From Methyloversatilis sp. (GTDB taxonomy: Bacteria; Pseudomonadota; Gammaproteobacteria; Burkholderiales; Rhodocyclaceae): a DNA stretch of 64,000 nt. The position numbers were made by a program, and so were the translations under genes. Positions 1-8,983 of this stretch are shown one piece after another; the stretch's first letter is position 1, and every line of letters starts with the position of its first letter. The notes under the pieces are model-generated. The model was not told where the DNA came from and searched no databases. It saw nothing but the letters and a program-made list of their open reading frames with translations. The DNA lies in NCBI RefSeq assembly GCF_030696805.1, contig NZ_JAUYRO010000054.1:1-64000 (forward strand). The letters run 5' to 3'.

Positions 1-190
1 CGTGACGACCTGGGAATTCAAGGGCAAGCAGTACATCGGTATCCTGTCGGGTATCGGCGGCTGGGCCGGCATCGGCCTCGCAGCCGGTCTCGAAAAGCCG
101 ACCGATGGTCTGGGCGCCGTGGGTGGTTACGCCGAACTCTCAAGCTACACCGAGCTGGGCGGCACGATGACTGTCTTCGCACTGCCGTAA
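1..190 (+). CDS. xoxF: Lanthanide-dependent methanol dehydrogenase XoxF, C-terminal fragment
   Basis: Only the last 62 residues lie in the window; the 5' part is cut off by the window edge. The fragment carries the glycine-rich ending typical of PQQ methanol dehydrogenases ([16 protein letters not shown], then [10 protein letters not shown]), which I recognise as XoxF-like rather than MxaF-like. The family oxidises methanol to formaldehyde or formate in the periplasm with PQQ and a lanthanide. The metal-site Asp that separates XoxF from MxaF is outside the window, so the assignment rests on the C-terminal sequence and on the xoxG and xoxJ genes that follow in the same direction. A strong hairpin and T-tract terminator separates it from xoxG. 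Confidence 0.85.
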   Translation, partial: VTTWEFKGKQYIGILSGIGGWAGIGLAAGLEKPTDGLGAVGGYAELSSYTELGGTMTVFALP

Positions 191-201
191 TCGTGCGTTG
201 A

Positions 202-228
202 GCGGAAAGCGCAGAGTGCGCTTTCCGC
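202..228 (+). repeat. Perfect 12-bp inverted repeat after xoxF
   Basis: Arms 202-213 (gcggaaagcgca) and 217-228 (tgcgctttccgc) pair perfectly around a 3-base loop just after the xoxF stop. No T-run follows, so it is more likely an mRNA 3'-end stabiliser or first part of a tandem terminator than a terminator by itself. Confidence 0.6.
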
Positions 229-238
229 AAAGTCCCCG

Positions 239-278
239 GACTGGCACTGTGCGGAAACGCCGGTGCCAGTCTTTTTTT
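239..278 (+). terminator. Rho-independent terminator downstream of xoxF
   Basis: Arms gactggcac (239-247) and gtgccagtc (263-271) are followed directly by seven T residues (272-278). It lies between xoxF and xoxG, so xoxG may be expressed by read-through at a lower level or from its own promoter. Confidence 0.75.
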
Positions 279-334
279 GTCCGCAAAATGCTCGCGATCG
301 GTGTCATGAGCGTCCGGCAAACCAGGGGAGAATG

Positions 335-724
335 ATGAAAATGCAGTTCATGCAGGCAGTCGTGCTGACGCTGATGACTTCGGCTCACATGGCGATGGCA
401 CAAACCACGCCCTATCAGGTGCAGGGCGGAAACAAGGTGGATGACGCCACGCTGGCAGGCTGGCGCGCGTGGCGGAACGCGGCATGCGAACGCTGCCATG
501 GCCCGAATCAGGAGGGCATGGTGGGGCCATCTCTGATCGTCAGCCTCAAGACACTTGGACGCGACGACTTCAAGACGGTCGTGACAAAGGGTCGCGTGGA
601 CCGCGGCATGCCGAACTTTGATGGGTCAAGGCAGGTCATGGACAATCTCGACGGTCTGTACGGTTACTTGAAGGGTCGTTCCGATGGAGCGATCCGGCCC
701 GGCCGCATCGAAAAGATGGACTGA
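335..724 (+). CDS. xoxG: Cytochrome c XoxG, electron acceptor of XoxF
   Basis: The 129-residue secreted protein has an N-terminal signal peptide (cleavage probably after MAMA) and one c-type haem site, CERCH at about residues 51-55. The RGMPNF segment near residue 88 probably holds the distal Met. In methylotrophs the small cytochrome encoded after xoxF takes electrons from the lanthanide methanol dehydrogenase; that role is inferred here from position and size. The start is ambiguous: ATGs at 332, 335 and 341 follow a purine-rich site (aggggag, 324-330), and 335 gives the more usual spacing. xoxJ follows after a 127-bp gap. Confidence 0.85.
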   Translation: MKMQFMQAVVLTLMTSAHMAMAQTTPYQVQGGNKVDDATLAGWRAWRNAACERCHGPNQEGMVGPSLIVSLKTLGRDDFKTVVTKGRVDRGMPNFDGSRQVMDNLDGLYGYLKGRSDGAIRPGRIEKMD

Positions 725-851
725 GCGAAAACAAAACCGCGGCCGCACTGTCACACCGGCTCTCGGTGGTACGCACGGGACAAGAATTCAAGCAGAACCC
801 AGGGCTTTGTTGCCCAGCAAGGGTTCATTCATCCGGAGGAGACCTGAAACA

Positions 852-1721
852 ATGAAACATTCCCTGATCGCTGCTGCCTTCCTGCTGGGCACCGGACTTG
901 CTGCACCGGCGCTGCAGGCGCAGGAAACCGGCGACGACAAGGTGCTGCGCGTCTGCGCAGACCCGAACAACCTGCCGCTGTCGAACGACAAGGGTGAAGG
1001 TTTCGAGAACAAGATTGCCGAGTTGCTGGCCAAGGACATGGGCTACGCGCTCGAGTACACCTACTTCCCGCACCGCATGGGTTTCATCCGGATGACCCTG
1101 AAGGCCAAGCACGAAAAGCTGCCCGGCCGCTACAAATGCGACCTGATCATCGGGGTGCCCGTCGGCTTCGACATGGGCGCTACGATCAAGCCTTATTTCC
1201 GCTCGACCTACGCCATGGTGTTCAAGAAGGGCATCGGTCTGGACGAGGTGAAGGTGCCGGACGACCTGCTCAAGCTGCCGCCCGAAAAACTCAGGTCATT
1301 GAAGTTCGGCGTGTTTTCGCAGACGCCGCCGGTGGACTGGCTGCTGCGCAACAAGCTGTTCGACCAGGCGATTTCCTATCAGCGCCAGTCCGGCGACCCC
1401 GGTGCCTACCCGGGTGAAATCGTCGAGAAGGATCTGGTCGCCGGCAAGGTCGATGTCGCGATGGCTTGGGGTCCGATCGCGGGCTACTTCGGTCGCAACG
1501 CGAAGGCCGGTGATCTGGTCACCATCGGTTTCCCGCCGGAAAACACGGTGAAGTTCGATTACGCAATCACGATGGCGGTGCGCTACGGCGAGAAAGACTG
1601 GAAGAACAAGATCGAAGAAACGGTGCAGCGCAACCTTCCCGGCATCCAGGCCATCCTGACCTCGTACGGCGTCCCGCTGATCGCCGAGTCGCAGGCCAGC
1701 CAGACGGCTGCCGACCGCTGA
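852..1721 (+). CDS. xoxJ: XoxJ, periplasmic substrate-binding-like protein of the methanol dehydrogenase cluster
   Basis: The product is 289 residues: a signal peptide (AAPALQAQ, about residues 17-24) and a type-2 periplasmic binding fold beginning LRVCADPNNLPLSN, a phrase typical of MxaJ/XoxJ proteins. The family is always found beside mxaF or xoxF and is thought to help activate or assemble the dehydrogenase rather than bind a transport substrate. The ATG at 852 is preceded by ggaggagacc (835-844), a good ribosome site. An in-frame upstream extension to 684 overlaps xoxG and lacks a signal peptide, so it was rejected. Confidence 0.88.
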   Translation: MKHSLIAAAFLLGTGLAAPALQAQETGDDKVLRVCADPNNLPLSNDKGEGFENKIAELLAKDMGYALEYTYFPHRMGFIRMTLKAKHEKLPGRYKCDLIIGVPVGFDMGATIKPYFRSTYAMVFKKGIGLDEVKVPDDLLKLPPEKLRSLKFGVFSQTPPVDWLLRNKLFDQAISYQRQSGDPGAYPGEIVEKDLVAGKVDVAMAWGPIAGYFGRNAKAGDLVTIGFPPENTVKFDYAITMAVRYGEKDWKNKIEETVQRNLPGIQAILTSYGVPLIAESQASQTAADR

Positions 1722-1735
1722 CCACCGCGACCGCC

Positions 1736-2785
1736 ATGTCGGGCCACCTCCAGCCTGCCGCTGCCTGCCTGCTGACGCTTGCGTTGTGGTCGTTTCCGGC
1801 CACAGCGCTGGACCAGCAGGACATCGCGGCGCTGATCAAGCTGCGACCTAGCGTATTGAAGGTTGAAGCGTCGGACGCCGGCGGTAATGTGTCGGTCGGC
1901 ACCGGTGTGGCGGTCGGCCCGGGCATCATCGCCACCGCCTGTCATGTGACCGCCCGCGCAACGACCATCCGCGTGGTCAGCAACGGCGAACGCATGCAGG
2001 TCAGTTCGCAGCGAGCGCAGGTCGGGCGCGACCTGTGTCTGCTTGATGTACCCGGCGCCTCCCAGGTTCCGGTGGTCGAGCTGCGCAGCACGCCGCTCAA
2101 GCCGGGCGAGGAACTGGTCGCGCTGGGCTACATCCTTGGCGTGGCGCCCCGCGTGAGCAGCGGGTTGGTACTGCAGCTGCATCCGCACGACGGCGCGAGC
2201 GTCATCCAGAGCACCACGCCCTTCACGTCGGGGGCCAGTGGCGGCGGCCTGTTCGATCGCGAGCACCGGCTGGTGGGCGTGATGACCTTCAAGTTCCGCA
2301 GCGGCACCGACAACCAGTTTTCGTTGCCGGTCGCCTGGATCCGCGAAGGGATGGCGCTGCCTGTCGGCGCCGATGTCGCGCCGCTGAGCGGTCAGGCCTT
2401 CTGGAGCGAAAGCGAAGCCGCCCTGCCGGCTTTCCTGCAGACGTTGCGCCTGCAGACCGAAGCACGCTGGGGCGAACTGGAATCGCGCGCCCGCCTCTGG
2501 ATTGCCAGCAATGCTGCCGATGCGTCGGCCTGGCATGCGCTGGGTCGTTCGCAGGTCAAGCAGGGTCGCGCGGTGGATGGCATCGCTGCACTCGAGCGCG
2601 CCAATGCGCTCGACGCCGACAACCCGGTCTTCCTGACCGATCTCGCCACTGCCCAGCTCGGCCAGCGTGACCAAGCCGGCTACACCCGGACGCGGGCGCG
2701 GCTCGCCGAGCTTTCACCGGGCGCGCTGAGCCTGCTCGACCAGCGGCTGCAAAGCTGTGCCGTCAAGTCCGAGACTGAATGCTGA
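1736..2785 (+). CDS. Secreted trypsin-like serine protease with C-terminal TPR region
   Basis: The 349-residue protein has a signal peptide ending in SFPATA and then a chymotrypsin-fold protease domain. The catalytic triad can be read: His in ATACHVTA (about residue 68), Asp in DLCLLDVPG and Ser in SGASGGGL. After about residue 210 the sequence turns into helical TPR-like repeats (WHALGRSQVKQGR and a following unit). No PDZ domain is visible, unlike DegP/DegS. It starts 14 bp after xoxJ and is probably cotranscribed with it, so it may process or quality-control a periplasmic protein of the methanol system; that link is inference from position only. Confidence 0.75.
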   Translation: MSGHLQPAAACLLTLALWSFPATALDQQDIAALIKLRPSVLKVEASDAGGNVSVGTGVAVGPGIIATACHVTARATTIRVVSNGERMQVSSQRAQVGRDLCLLDVPGASQVPVVELRSTPLKPGEELVALGYILGVAPRVSSGLVLQLHPHDGASVIQSTTPFTSGASGGGLFDREHRLVGVMTFKFRSGTDNQFSLPVAWIREGMALPVGADVAPLSGQAFWSESEAALPAFLQTLRLQTEARWGELESRARLWIASNAADASAWHALGRSQVKQGRAVDGIAALERANALDADNPVFLTDLATAQLGQRDQAGYTRTRARLAELSPGALSLLDQRLQSCAVKSETEC

Positions 2786-2841
2786 ATACAACCCCGCCGG
2801 ACACGAAGAGGTCCGCTTATCCATCACGAGGAGTCACCTCC

Positions 2842-3525
2842 ATGATCAAGCACATCAAGCTTTCTGCGCTGCTGCTGGCGCTGGCTATTGCAGCCGGCAA
2901 CACCCATGCCGAACCGAGCGACGAAATCACCGAAGCCGAGAAACAGCTGTTCATGAGTGACCAGCTGTCGTCACTGAAGGCGCCCACCACGCTGAGTTAC
3001 ACATTCAAGCGCAGCGGCAGTCTGGAAAAGCCGTTCGAGGACAAGGTGGAGGTGCGCATCAGCGAAGAGGCTGGCACGCGCAAGGTCAATACGGCCTGTC
3101 TCAGCGGCACCAACAAGAAGGAAATGCCCGAGGTCGATGGCGGCCTGAGCAATCCGGCACTGATGTGCTTCCTCGAACGCGACATCGCCGAAATGGAACG
3201 ACTGACCGGCGGCAAGGCGGCCTACTTCCGCAAGCGCATCCGTCTGGCGCTGTCGGAAGGCCCGACTGCCAAGCCGGTCAAGGTGAGCTTCGGCGGCAAG
3301 ACCGTCGATGCGCGGGAATACCGCATCACGCCCTACAGCAACGACCCGAACAAGCAGAAGTTTCCGAAGTATGTCGGCAAGACCTACATATTCGTGCTGT
3401 CCGATGCGGTACCGGGCGGCATCTACCGGGTCGACAGCCAGATTCCCGATCTGAGCAAGCCGGACGGCAACGCGGTGCTGATCGAGGACGACATGATGTT
3501 GGCTGGCAGCGGCATCAAAGGCTGA
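2842..3525 (+). CDS. Secreted protein of unknown function in the xox cluster
   Basis: I do not recognise the family. The product is 227 residues with a clear signal peptide (hydrophobic LLLALAIAAG, cleavage near THA-EP). The mature part is charged, with two cysteines (TACLSG and LMCFLE) that could form a disulfide, and looks like a mixed alpha/beta soluble periplasmic protein. The ATG at 2842 follows gaggag and encodes the signal peptide directly; the in-frame start at 2779 would put 21 polar residues before it and overlap the protease gene. It is the last gene of the xox-direction block and converges on the GGDEF/EAL gene. Confidence 0.7.
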   Translation: MIKHIKLSALLLALAIAAGNTHAEPSDEITEAEKQLFMSDQLSSLKAPTTLSYTFKRSGSLEKPFEDKVEVRISEEAGTRKVNTACLSGTNKKEMPEVDGGLSNPALMCFLERDIAEMERLTGGKAAYFRKRIRLALSEGPTAKPVKVSFGGKTVDAREYRITPYSNDPNKQKFPKYVGKTYIFVLSDAVPGGIYRVDSQIPDLSKPDGNAVLIEDDMMLAGSGIKG

Positions 3526-3552
3526 CCGCATGCGGCGGATCGGGTGACCGGA

Positions 3553-5637
3553 TCAGCGGGCCGCCTCGATCTGTCGCATGAAGTCTTCCGCCGGCAAGGG
3601 TCGGGAAAACAGATAGCCCTGCATCAGGCTGCATTTGCGTTGCGCGAGAAAGGCCCGCTGCGCCTCGGTCTCGACGCCCTCGGCGACGACACGCAGCCCG
3701 AGCGCATGCGCCATGGCGAGAATGGCATCGACAATGGACGCATCGCTCTCGTCGTCCGGCAGGTCCCGCACGAAGCTGCGATCGATCTTCAGCAGATCGA
3801 TCGGAAACTGCTTCAGCGTCGACAGCGACGAGTAGCCGGTACCGAAATCGTCGATCGACAGCGTCAGTCCGAGCGCCTTCAGCGCAGCCAGCTTTGCCAG
3901 CGCACTCTGCGGCTCGTGCATCACGGCGCTTTCGGTCAGTTCCACATGCAGGAAGTGGCTCGACAGCCGGTTCGATTCCAGCGCCTCGACAATCTGCGGC
4001 AGCAGCGAGTCGGAACGGAAATTGATGGCTGACAGATTGACTGCGACCGGTACCACCGGCCGGCCCTGATCGCGCCACTGTGCAATCTGCCGGCAGGCTT
4101 CCTGCACCACCCATTCACCCAGCGGCACGATGAGACCGGTTTCTTCGGCCACCGGAATGAACTCGACCGGTGACACCGCGCCGCGCTGCGGGTGGCTCCA
4201 GCGCAGCAACGCCTCGGCCGACACGATGCGCCCGGTGACTGCATCGACCTGCGGCTGGTAGTGCAGCGCGAACTGGCCACCCTCGAGTGCGTGTGCCATG
4301 TCCTGCTCCAGCGACAAGCGCTCGATTGCCCGCTGCTGCATGGTTTCGGTGAAGAATTCGAAGGTATTGCGGCCGCGCTGCTTGGCGGCATACATCGCCA
4401 TGTCCGCATGGCGAAGCAGGGTTTCGGCGTCGTCGCCGTTCTCCGGGAACAGCGCGATGCCGACCGACGCTGTCACCACCAGCTCGACGTGATCCATATG
4501 AATTGACTGCCCCAGTTCCTGGCAGATACGGGCCGCCACGCGGGCGGCATCTTCGGTGTGCGCCAGATCGGTCAGCAGCACGGTGAATTCGTCACCGCCC
4601 AGCCGCGCGACAACTTCGTCCGGCTGCAGGCCCTCGCGCCCGACGAAGTCGGCCGAACGCACCGACCCGAGGAGGCGGCTCGCCACTTCGCGCAGTATCT
4701 GGTCGCCCAGCGTGTGGCCAAAGCTGTCGTTGATGCGCTTGAGGCGGTCGAGATCGAGATAAAGCAAGGCGCAGCGCTTGCCCAGTCGGCGCGAGCGGGC
4801 GAGCGTATGGTCGAGCATTTCGCGGAACATCTGACGATTGGCCAGACCGGTCAGACTGTCATGGTAGGCAAGAAAGCGGATGCGCTGCTCGGCCAGTTCG
4901 CGCTCGGTCACGTCCTGGGTCACGCCTTCGATGCGCACCACGCGGCCGAATTCGTCGCGCACCGGCAGCGCCTGTTCGAACAGCGTCACCAGCGAGCCGT
5001 CGGCACGCTGCACGCGGAAACTCATCTGATAGGGCACACCTTCGCGGGCGCGCTCCATTGAGGCATGCAGATGCTGCCGATCCGGACTGAGCACGCGTGA
5101 CAGCAGGCCGAACGGAACCTGCTGGGCCGCCGCGCGCGTATCGCCCCACAGGTCGAGACAGATGGCACTGCGCTCGCAGCGGTCTTCCTCGACATGCCAG
5201 ATCCAGCCGCCCAGCCTCGCCACGCGCTGCGCCACCGCGAGCCGGCGTTCCGACACTTCGAGTTCCATCACCGTGCTGGCCGCCCGCAGTGCATAGCGAA
5301 CGCGATAGACCAGCAGCGTCCAGTTCAGCGGTTTGGTAACGAAATCGGTCGCGCCGAGCGAATAGGCACTGTCGATCGATACCGTGTCGTCCATGCCGGT
5401 CAGCATGATGACCGGCAGGCGCCGCCCGTGCGCCCGCTCGCGGATGCGCCGGCACACCTCGAAGCCGTCCATGCCGCTCATGTTCACGTCAAGCAGCACC
5501 AGCGAAAACCCGTGGCTGTCGAACAGCTCGAGTGCCTGCTCGCCGCTGGCAGCGTCCATCACTTCAAAGCCGGCGCTGATCAGCGCTTCGGTCGCCATCA
5601 GGCGCACCATCACGTCATCGTCGACCAGAAGAATCAT
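3553..5637 (-). CDS. Response regulator with PAS, GGDEF and EAL domains (cyclic-di-GMP turnover)
   Basis: The 694-residue cytoplasmic protein has, in order, a receiver domain (residues 1-120, phospho-acceptor Asp50 in LVLLDVNM, Lys in TKPLNW), a PAS sensor (about 125-250), a diguanylate cyclase domain with intact RLGGDEF, and a phosphodiesterase domain with intact EALLRW, DDFGTGYSSL, KIDRSFV and EGVET motifs. Both catalytic domains therefore look functional, so the net output cannot be told from sequence. Its start overlaps the stop of the Hpt gene by 4 bp (ATGA), which suggests that phosphate reaches Asp50 through that Hpt protein. No kinase is encoded nearby. Confidence 0.9.
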   Translation of the reverse strand: MILLVDDDVMVRLMATEALISAGFEVMDAASGEQALELFDSHGFSLVLLDVNMSGMDGFEVCRRIRERAHGRRLPVIMLTGMDDTVSIDSAYSLGATDFVTKPLNWTLLVYRVRYALRAASTVMELEVSERRLAVAQRVARLGGWIWHVEEDRCERSAICLDLWGDTRAAAQQVPFGLLSRVLSPDRQHLHASMERAREGVPYQMSFRVQRADGSLVTLFEQALPVRDEFGRVVRIEGVTQDVTERELAEQRIRFLAYHDSLTGLANRQMFREMLDHTLARSRRLGKRCALLYLDLDRLKRINDSFGHTLGDQILREVASRLLGSVRSADFVGREGLQPDEVVARLGGDEFTVLLTDLAHTEDAARVAARICQELGQSIHMDHVELVVTASVGIALFPENGDDAETLLRHADMAMYAAKQRGRNTFEFFTETMQQRAIERLSLEQDMAHALEGGQFALHYQPQVDAVTGRIVSAEALLRWSHPQRGAVSPVEFIPVAEETGLIVPLGEWVVQEACRQIAQWRDQGRPVVPVAVNLSAINFRSDSLLPQIVEALESNRLSSHFLHVELTESAVMHEPQSALAKLAALKALGLTLSIDDFGTGYSSLSTLKQFPIDLLKIDRSFVRDLPDDESDASIVDAILAMAHALGLRVVAEGVETEAQRAFLAQRKCSLMQGYLFSRPLPAEDFMRQIEAAR

Positions 5638-6080
5638 GAGCGTACACCCGGGTCGCCGCAGGAGGGATCGTCCAGCGCGCCGAAAGCAGCCAGTGTCTGC
5701 TGCACGGCCTGTTCGAGTCGCAACCGCATCTGCCCGTCGAAGGCGACGCGACCGTCACGTGCGGCATTTTCCATGCCGCTGGCGAGATTGCTTATATATA
5801 TGGCACCGAGCGCGCCGCTCGAACTTTTCAGCCGGTGTGCCGCCAGACGCAGCGCGTGGGGGTCACCCGCTGCAGCGGCATCACGCAGTGCATCGATGAT
5901 CGCTGCCGCTTCATTGCGCCAGGTCGCCAGCACGCGCGTGCGCAGACCGGCGCGGTTCTCGCGCATGCCGGGAACGCTGAACAGGATGCGCAGGTCGAGC
6001 ATGGCATCGGCGTCGGGCACGGGCACGGGCACGGGCACGGCGGCGAAATCGTCCTGCTGAGGGGGAATCCGCACATTCAT
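5634..6080 (-). CDS. Hpt-domain phosphotransfer protein
   Basis: The 148-residue protein contains a histidine phosphotransfer domain with the motif AAHRLKSSSGALGA; the phosphorylated residue should be His82. It is translationally coupled to the downstream REC-PAS-GGDEF-EAL regulator. The N-terminus contains a PVPVPVPVP stretch encoded by a perfect hexamer repeat. I chose the ATG at 6080 because the longer in-frame start at 6197 adds 39 residues without domain character and runs into the divergent promoter region of the peptidase gene. Confidence 0.82.
   Translation of the reverse strand: MNVRIPPQQDDFAAVPVPVPVPDADAMLDLRILFSVPGMRENRAGLRTRVLATWRNEAAAIIDALRDAAAAGDPHALRLAAHRLKSSSGALGAIYISNLASGMENAARDGRVAFDGQMRLRLEQAVQQTLAAFGALDDPSCGDPGVRS
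6015..6038. repeat. Four tandem copies of the hexamer gggcac
   Basis: Perfect tandem repeat (6015-6020, 6021-6026, 6027-6032, 6033-6038) inside the Hpt gene. On the coding strand it encodes alternating Val-Pro in a linker before the domain, so copy-number change would keep the frame and only alter linker length. Confidence 0.85.
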
Positions 6081-6225
6081 CTGACAAACTTTCGATAGCA
6101 AGCAGCTCGGACGCAACTTGATTCCGCGCTGCGTGTCCTGCAACTGCGGGAGGGAACATCGCTTTCCACACCTCGTTTTCGGCGGTCCGGGATGCAACTT
6201 GAGCCTGTGTCGCCGGGCGCCGGGC

Positions 6226-6236
6226 TAGAATCGATC
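6226..6236 (+). promoter_or_regulatory. Candidate -10 element of the oligopeptidase promoter
   Basis: The sequence tagaatcgatc lies 46 bp before the peptidase ATG. The same TAGAATCG core occurs before dusB (36310) and amgK (25218). No convincing -35 was found. Confidence 0.4.
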
Positions 6237-6281
6237 TCACCCCGTCAATCACATGACTGACCGCAACGCTTCCGGAACCCC

Positions 6282-8357
6282 ATGAACACGAACCCGCTGC
6301 TCGATTTTTCCGCCCTGCCCCGTTTCGACCTCATCCAGCCGGAGCACGTTGCACCGGCCATCACCGACCTGCTGAGCCGCTATCAGGCGCTGATCGACGA
6401 GTTGATCGCGCGCCCCGAAGCCCCGACCTGGGACGGTTTCGCGGCGCCGATCACCGACATGGGCGAGCAGCTGGGCCGCGCGTGGGGCGTGGTCGGCCAC
6501 CTGCACGGCGTGAATGACGTGCCGGCCTGGCGCGAGGCGTACAACGCATCGCTGCCCGACATCACCCGCTTCTACAGCTCGCTCGGCCAGAACCTCGCAC
6601 TGTTCGCGAAGTACCGCGCGCTGCACGATTCGCCCGAATACGCGACGCTGTCGCCGGCGCGCCAGCGCATTCTCGACAACGAGGTGCGCGATTTCCGCCT
6701 GTCCGGCGCCGAGCTGCCCGAAGAACTCAAGCCGCGCTTCAAGGAGATCCAGGAAGAACTGGCGTCGCTGTCGGCGAAGTTTTCGGAAAACCTGCTCGAT
6801 GCGACCAATGCCTTCGCCGAATACGTGACCGACGAGGCGCTGCTGGCCGGCCTGCCCGAGGACAGCGTCGAAGCGGCCCGCGAGGCGGCGCAGCGCGACG
6901 ACCGCGACGGCTGGAAATTCACGCTGCACATGCCGTCCTATCTGCCGGTGATGCAGTACGCCGAAAACCGCGACCTGCGCGCGCGCATGTACCGCGCCAA
7001 CGCGACCCGCGCGTCCGAATTCGGCGATATGGCGCGCGACAACACGGCGCTGATCGACCGCATCCTGTCGCTGCGCGCCGAAGAATCGAAAATGCTCGGC
7101 TTCGAAAGTTTCGCCGAACTGTCCATGGTGCCGAAAATGGCCGACACGCCGGCCCAGGTCACCGCCTTCCTGCGCGACCTGGGTGCGCGCGCCAAGCCGC
7201 ACGGCAAACGCGACCTTGACGAGCTGCGCGCGTTCGCGCGCAACGAATTCGGCCTCGACGAACTGCAGTCCTGGGACATGACCTGGGTGTCGGAAAAGCT
7301 GCGCAGTCACCGCTACAACTTTTCCGAACACGAGGTGAAGCTGTACTTTCCGGAGCACAAGGTGCTCGAAGGCCTGTTCCGCGTCATCGAAGGGCTGTAC
7401 GGCGTGACCATCAAGCCCGACACGGCGCCGGTCTGGCATGCGGACGTGCGGTTCTTCCGCATCGAACGTGCCGGTGCCGGGGGCGACGAACTGGTGGGAC
7501 AGTTCTACCTCGACCTGTACGCGCGCGACACCAAGCGCGGCGGCGCCTGGATGGACGAAGCCATCACGCGGCGGCGCGTCGCCTCGGGCGTGCAGACGCC
7601 GGTGGCCTACCTGAACTGCAATTTCCCGTCGCCGGTCGGCGAAAAGGACGGCAAGCCGAAGCCGGCCACCTTCACACACGACGACGTAATCACGCTGTTC
7701 CACGAATCGGGTCACGGCCTGCACCATGTGCTGACGCGGGTCGATGATCTCGCGGTGTCAGGCATCCACGGCGTCGAATGGGACGCGGTCGAACTGCCGA
7801 GCCAGTTCATGGAGAATTTCTGCTGGGAGTGGGACGTTCTGAGCGGCATGACCGCGCACGTCGACACCGGCGAGCCGCTGCCGCGCGCGCTGTTCGACAA
7901 GATGATCGCCGCAAAGAATTTCCAGAGCGGCCTGCAGACGCTGCGCCAGGTCGAGTTTTCGCTGTTCGATCTGCGCCTGCACGATGAATTCGTGCCGGGC
8001 GGCGAACAGACCATGCTGCAGTTGCTCGACGAGGTACGCGACGAAATCGCCGTCGTGCGCCCGCCGGCCTGGAACCGCTTCCCGCAAAGCTTCAGCCACA
8101 TCTTCGCCGGCGGTTACGCTGCGGGCTACTACAGCTACAAGTGGGCCGAGGTGCTGTCGGCCGACGCCTTCGAAGCGTTCGAAGAGGCGCGTGAGCAGTC
8201 CGGCAGCGTGCTCGACACCCGGACCGGTCGCCGCTTCTGGGACGAAATCCTCGCCGTTGGGGGCTCGCGCCCGGCGCTCGAATCGTTCAAGGCGTTCCGC
8301 GGCCGCGAACCGCGCCCCGACGCCCTGCTGCGCCACAGCGGCATGGTGGCGGCCTGA
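6282..8357 (+). CDS. prlC: Oligopeptidase A (M3 metallopeptidase)
   Basis: The 691-residue product matches the usual length of oligopeptidase A. The zinc motif HESGH is visible in TLFHESGHGLHHVL (about residues 473-477), with the third ligand region downstream (GIHGVEWDAVELPSQFMENF). The family is cytoplasmic and degrades short peptides, including cleaved signal peptides. No signal peptide is present. The ATG at 6282 is the first in frame after the candidate promoter. The gene is followed by three same-direction genes with short gaps. Dcp, a sister M3 family, is the main alternative; the N-terminus (NPLLDFSALPRFD) favours PrlC. Confidence 0.92.
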   Translation: MNTNPLLDFSALPRFDLIQPEHVAPAITDLLSRYQALIDELIARPEAPTWDGFAAPITDMGEQLGRAWGVVGHLHGVNDVPAWREAYNASLPDITRFYSSLGQNLALFAKYRALHDSPEYATLSPARQRILDNEVRDFRLSGAELPEELKPRFKEIQEELASLSAKFSENLLDATNAFAEYVTDEALLAGLPEDSVEAAREAAQRDDRDGWKFTLHMPSYLPVMQYAENRDLRARMYRANATRASEFGDMARDNTALIDRILSLRAEESKMLGFESFAELSMVPKMADTPAQVTAFLRDLGARAKPHGKRDLDELRAFARNEFGLDELQSWDMTWVSEKLRSHRYNFSEHEVKLYFPEHKVLEGLFRVIEGLYGVTIKPDTAPVWHADVRFFRIERAGAGGDELVGQFYLDLYARDTKRGGAWMDEAITRRRVASGVQTPVAYLNCNFPSPVGEKDGKPKPATFTHDDVITLFHESGHGLHHVLTRVDDLAVSGIHGVEWDAVELPSQFMENFCWEWDVLSGMTAHVDTGEPLPRALFDKMIAAKNFQSGLQTLRQVEFSLFDLRLHDEFVPGGEQTMLQLLDEVRDEIAVVRPPAWNRFPQSFSHIFAGGYAAGYYSYKWAEVLSADAFEAFEEAREQSGSVLDTRTGRRFWDEILAVGGSRPALESFKAFRGREPRPDALLRHSGMVAA

Positions 8358-8407
8358 TTGACGCCCCGACTACTCATCCGCCCGCCGATCCAACAGGGAG
8401 CCTCTCG

Positions 8408-8983
8408 ATGACGAATCTGCGCATGCTGCTTTGCGTGTCGATCGCCGGCACATTGCTCACCGGCCCGGTCTGGGCTCAGACCTACAAGTGGAAGGACGCC
8501 CAGGGCAACACGCACTACAGCGGCACCCCGCCACCGCCCGACGCCCGTTCGGCCACCGAAAAGAAGCTGCAGCCCAGCGTCGTCGAGCAGGGCGCGAGCT
8601 ACGCCGAGCGTGAAGCGACGCGCACGGCACCGGTCACGCTCTGGCTCGGCAACGAATGCGATGCGCTGTGCGAATCGGCGCTCGCCTTCCTGAAGAACCG
8701 CGGCATCGCCTATACCGAACAGCGCATCATCACCGACGAGCAGAAACAGGCCTTCGTAAAGCGCTTCAATCTGCAGGAGGCGCGCGTGCCGGCGATCAAC
8801 GCCGGCAAGGACCACCTCATCGGCTTCCGGGCCGACGCCTGGACGACGCTGCTTAACCGCGCCGGTTACCCGGCCAAGGGCACGGCCAGGGTCGCACCCA
8901 AGGCGCCGGCCGCCGCGCCTGGCTCCGCCAACGCCGATGCCGAACCGGCTGATGACGGCAACTGGCAGCCCGCCGAACGTTGA
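8408..8983 (+). CDS. Secreted DUF4124 / thioredoxin-like protein
   Basis: The 191-residue protein has a signal peptide (cleavage near VWA-QT), then the DUF4124 motif (TYKWKDAQGNTHYSG, residues 24-38) and a glutaredoxin-like second half (TLWLGNECDALCESA, then ARVPAINAG with the expected cis-Pro). The active-site-like cysteines are spaced CDALC rather than CxxC, so normal disulfide exchange is doubtful. The end is proline/alanine rich. Its stop overlaps the exonuclease III start by one base. Confidence 0.75.
   Translation: MTNLRMLLCVSIAGTLLTGPVWAQTYKWKDAQGNTHYSGTPPPPDARSATEKKLQPSVVEQGASYAEREATRTAPVTLWLGNECDALCESALAFLKNRGIAYTEQRIITDEQKQAFVKRFNLQEARVPAINAGKDHLIGFRADAWTTLLNRAGYPAKGTARVAPKAPAAAPGSANADAEPADDGNWQPAER

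Noticed and set aside
6249-7727. 492-codon minus-strand open frame opposite prlC
   Set aside because: Antisense shadow of a well-conserved peptidase; no start site or motif.
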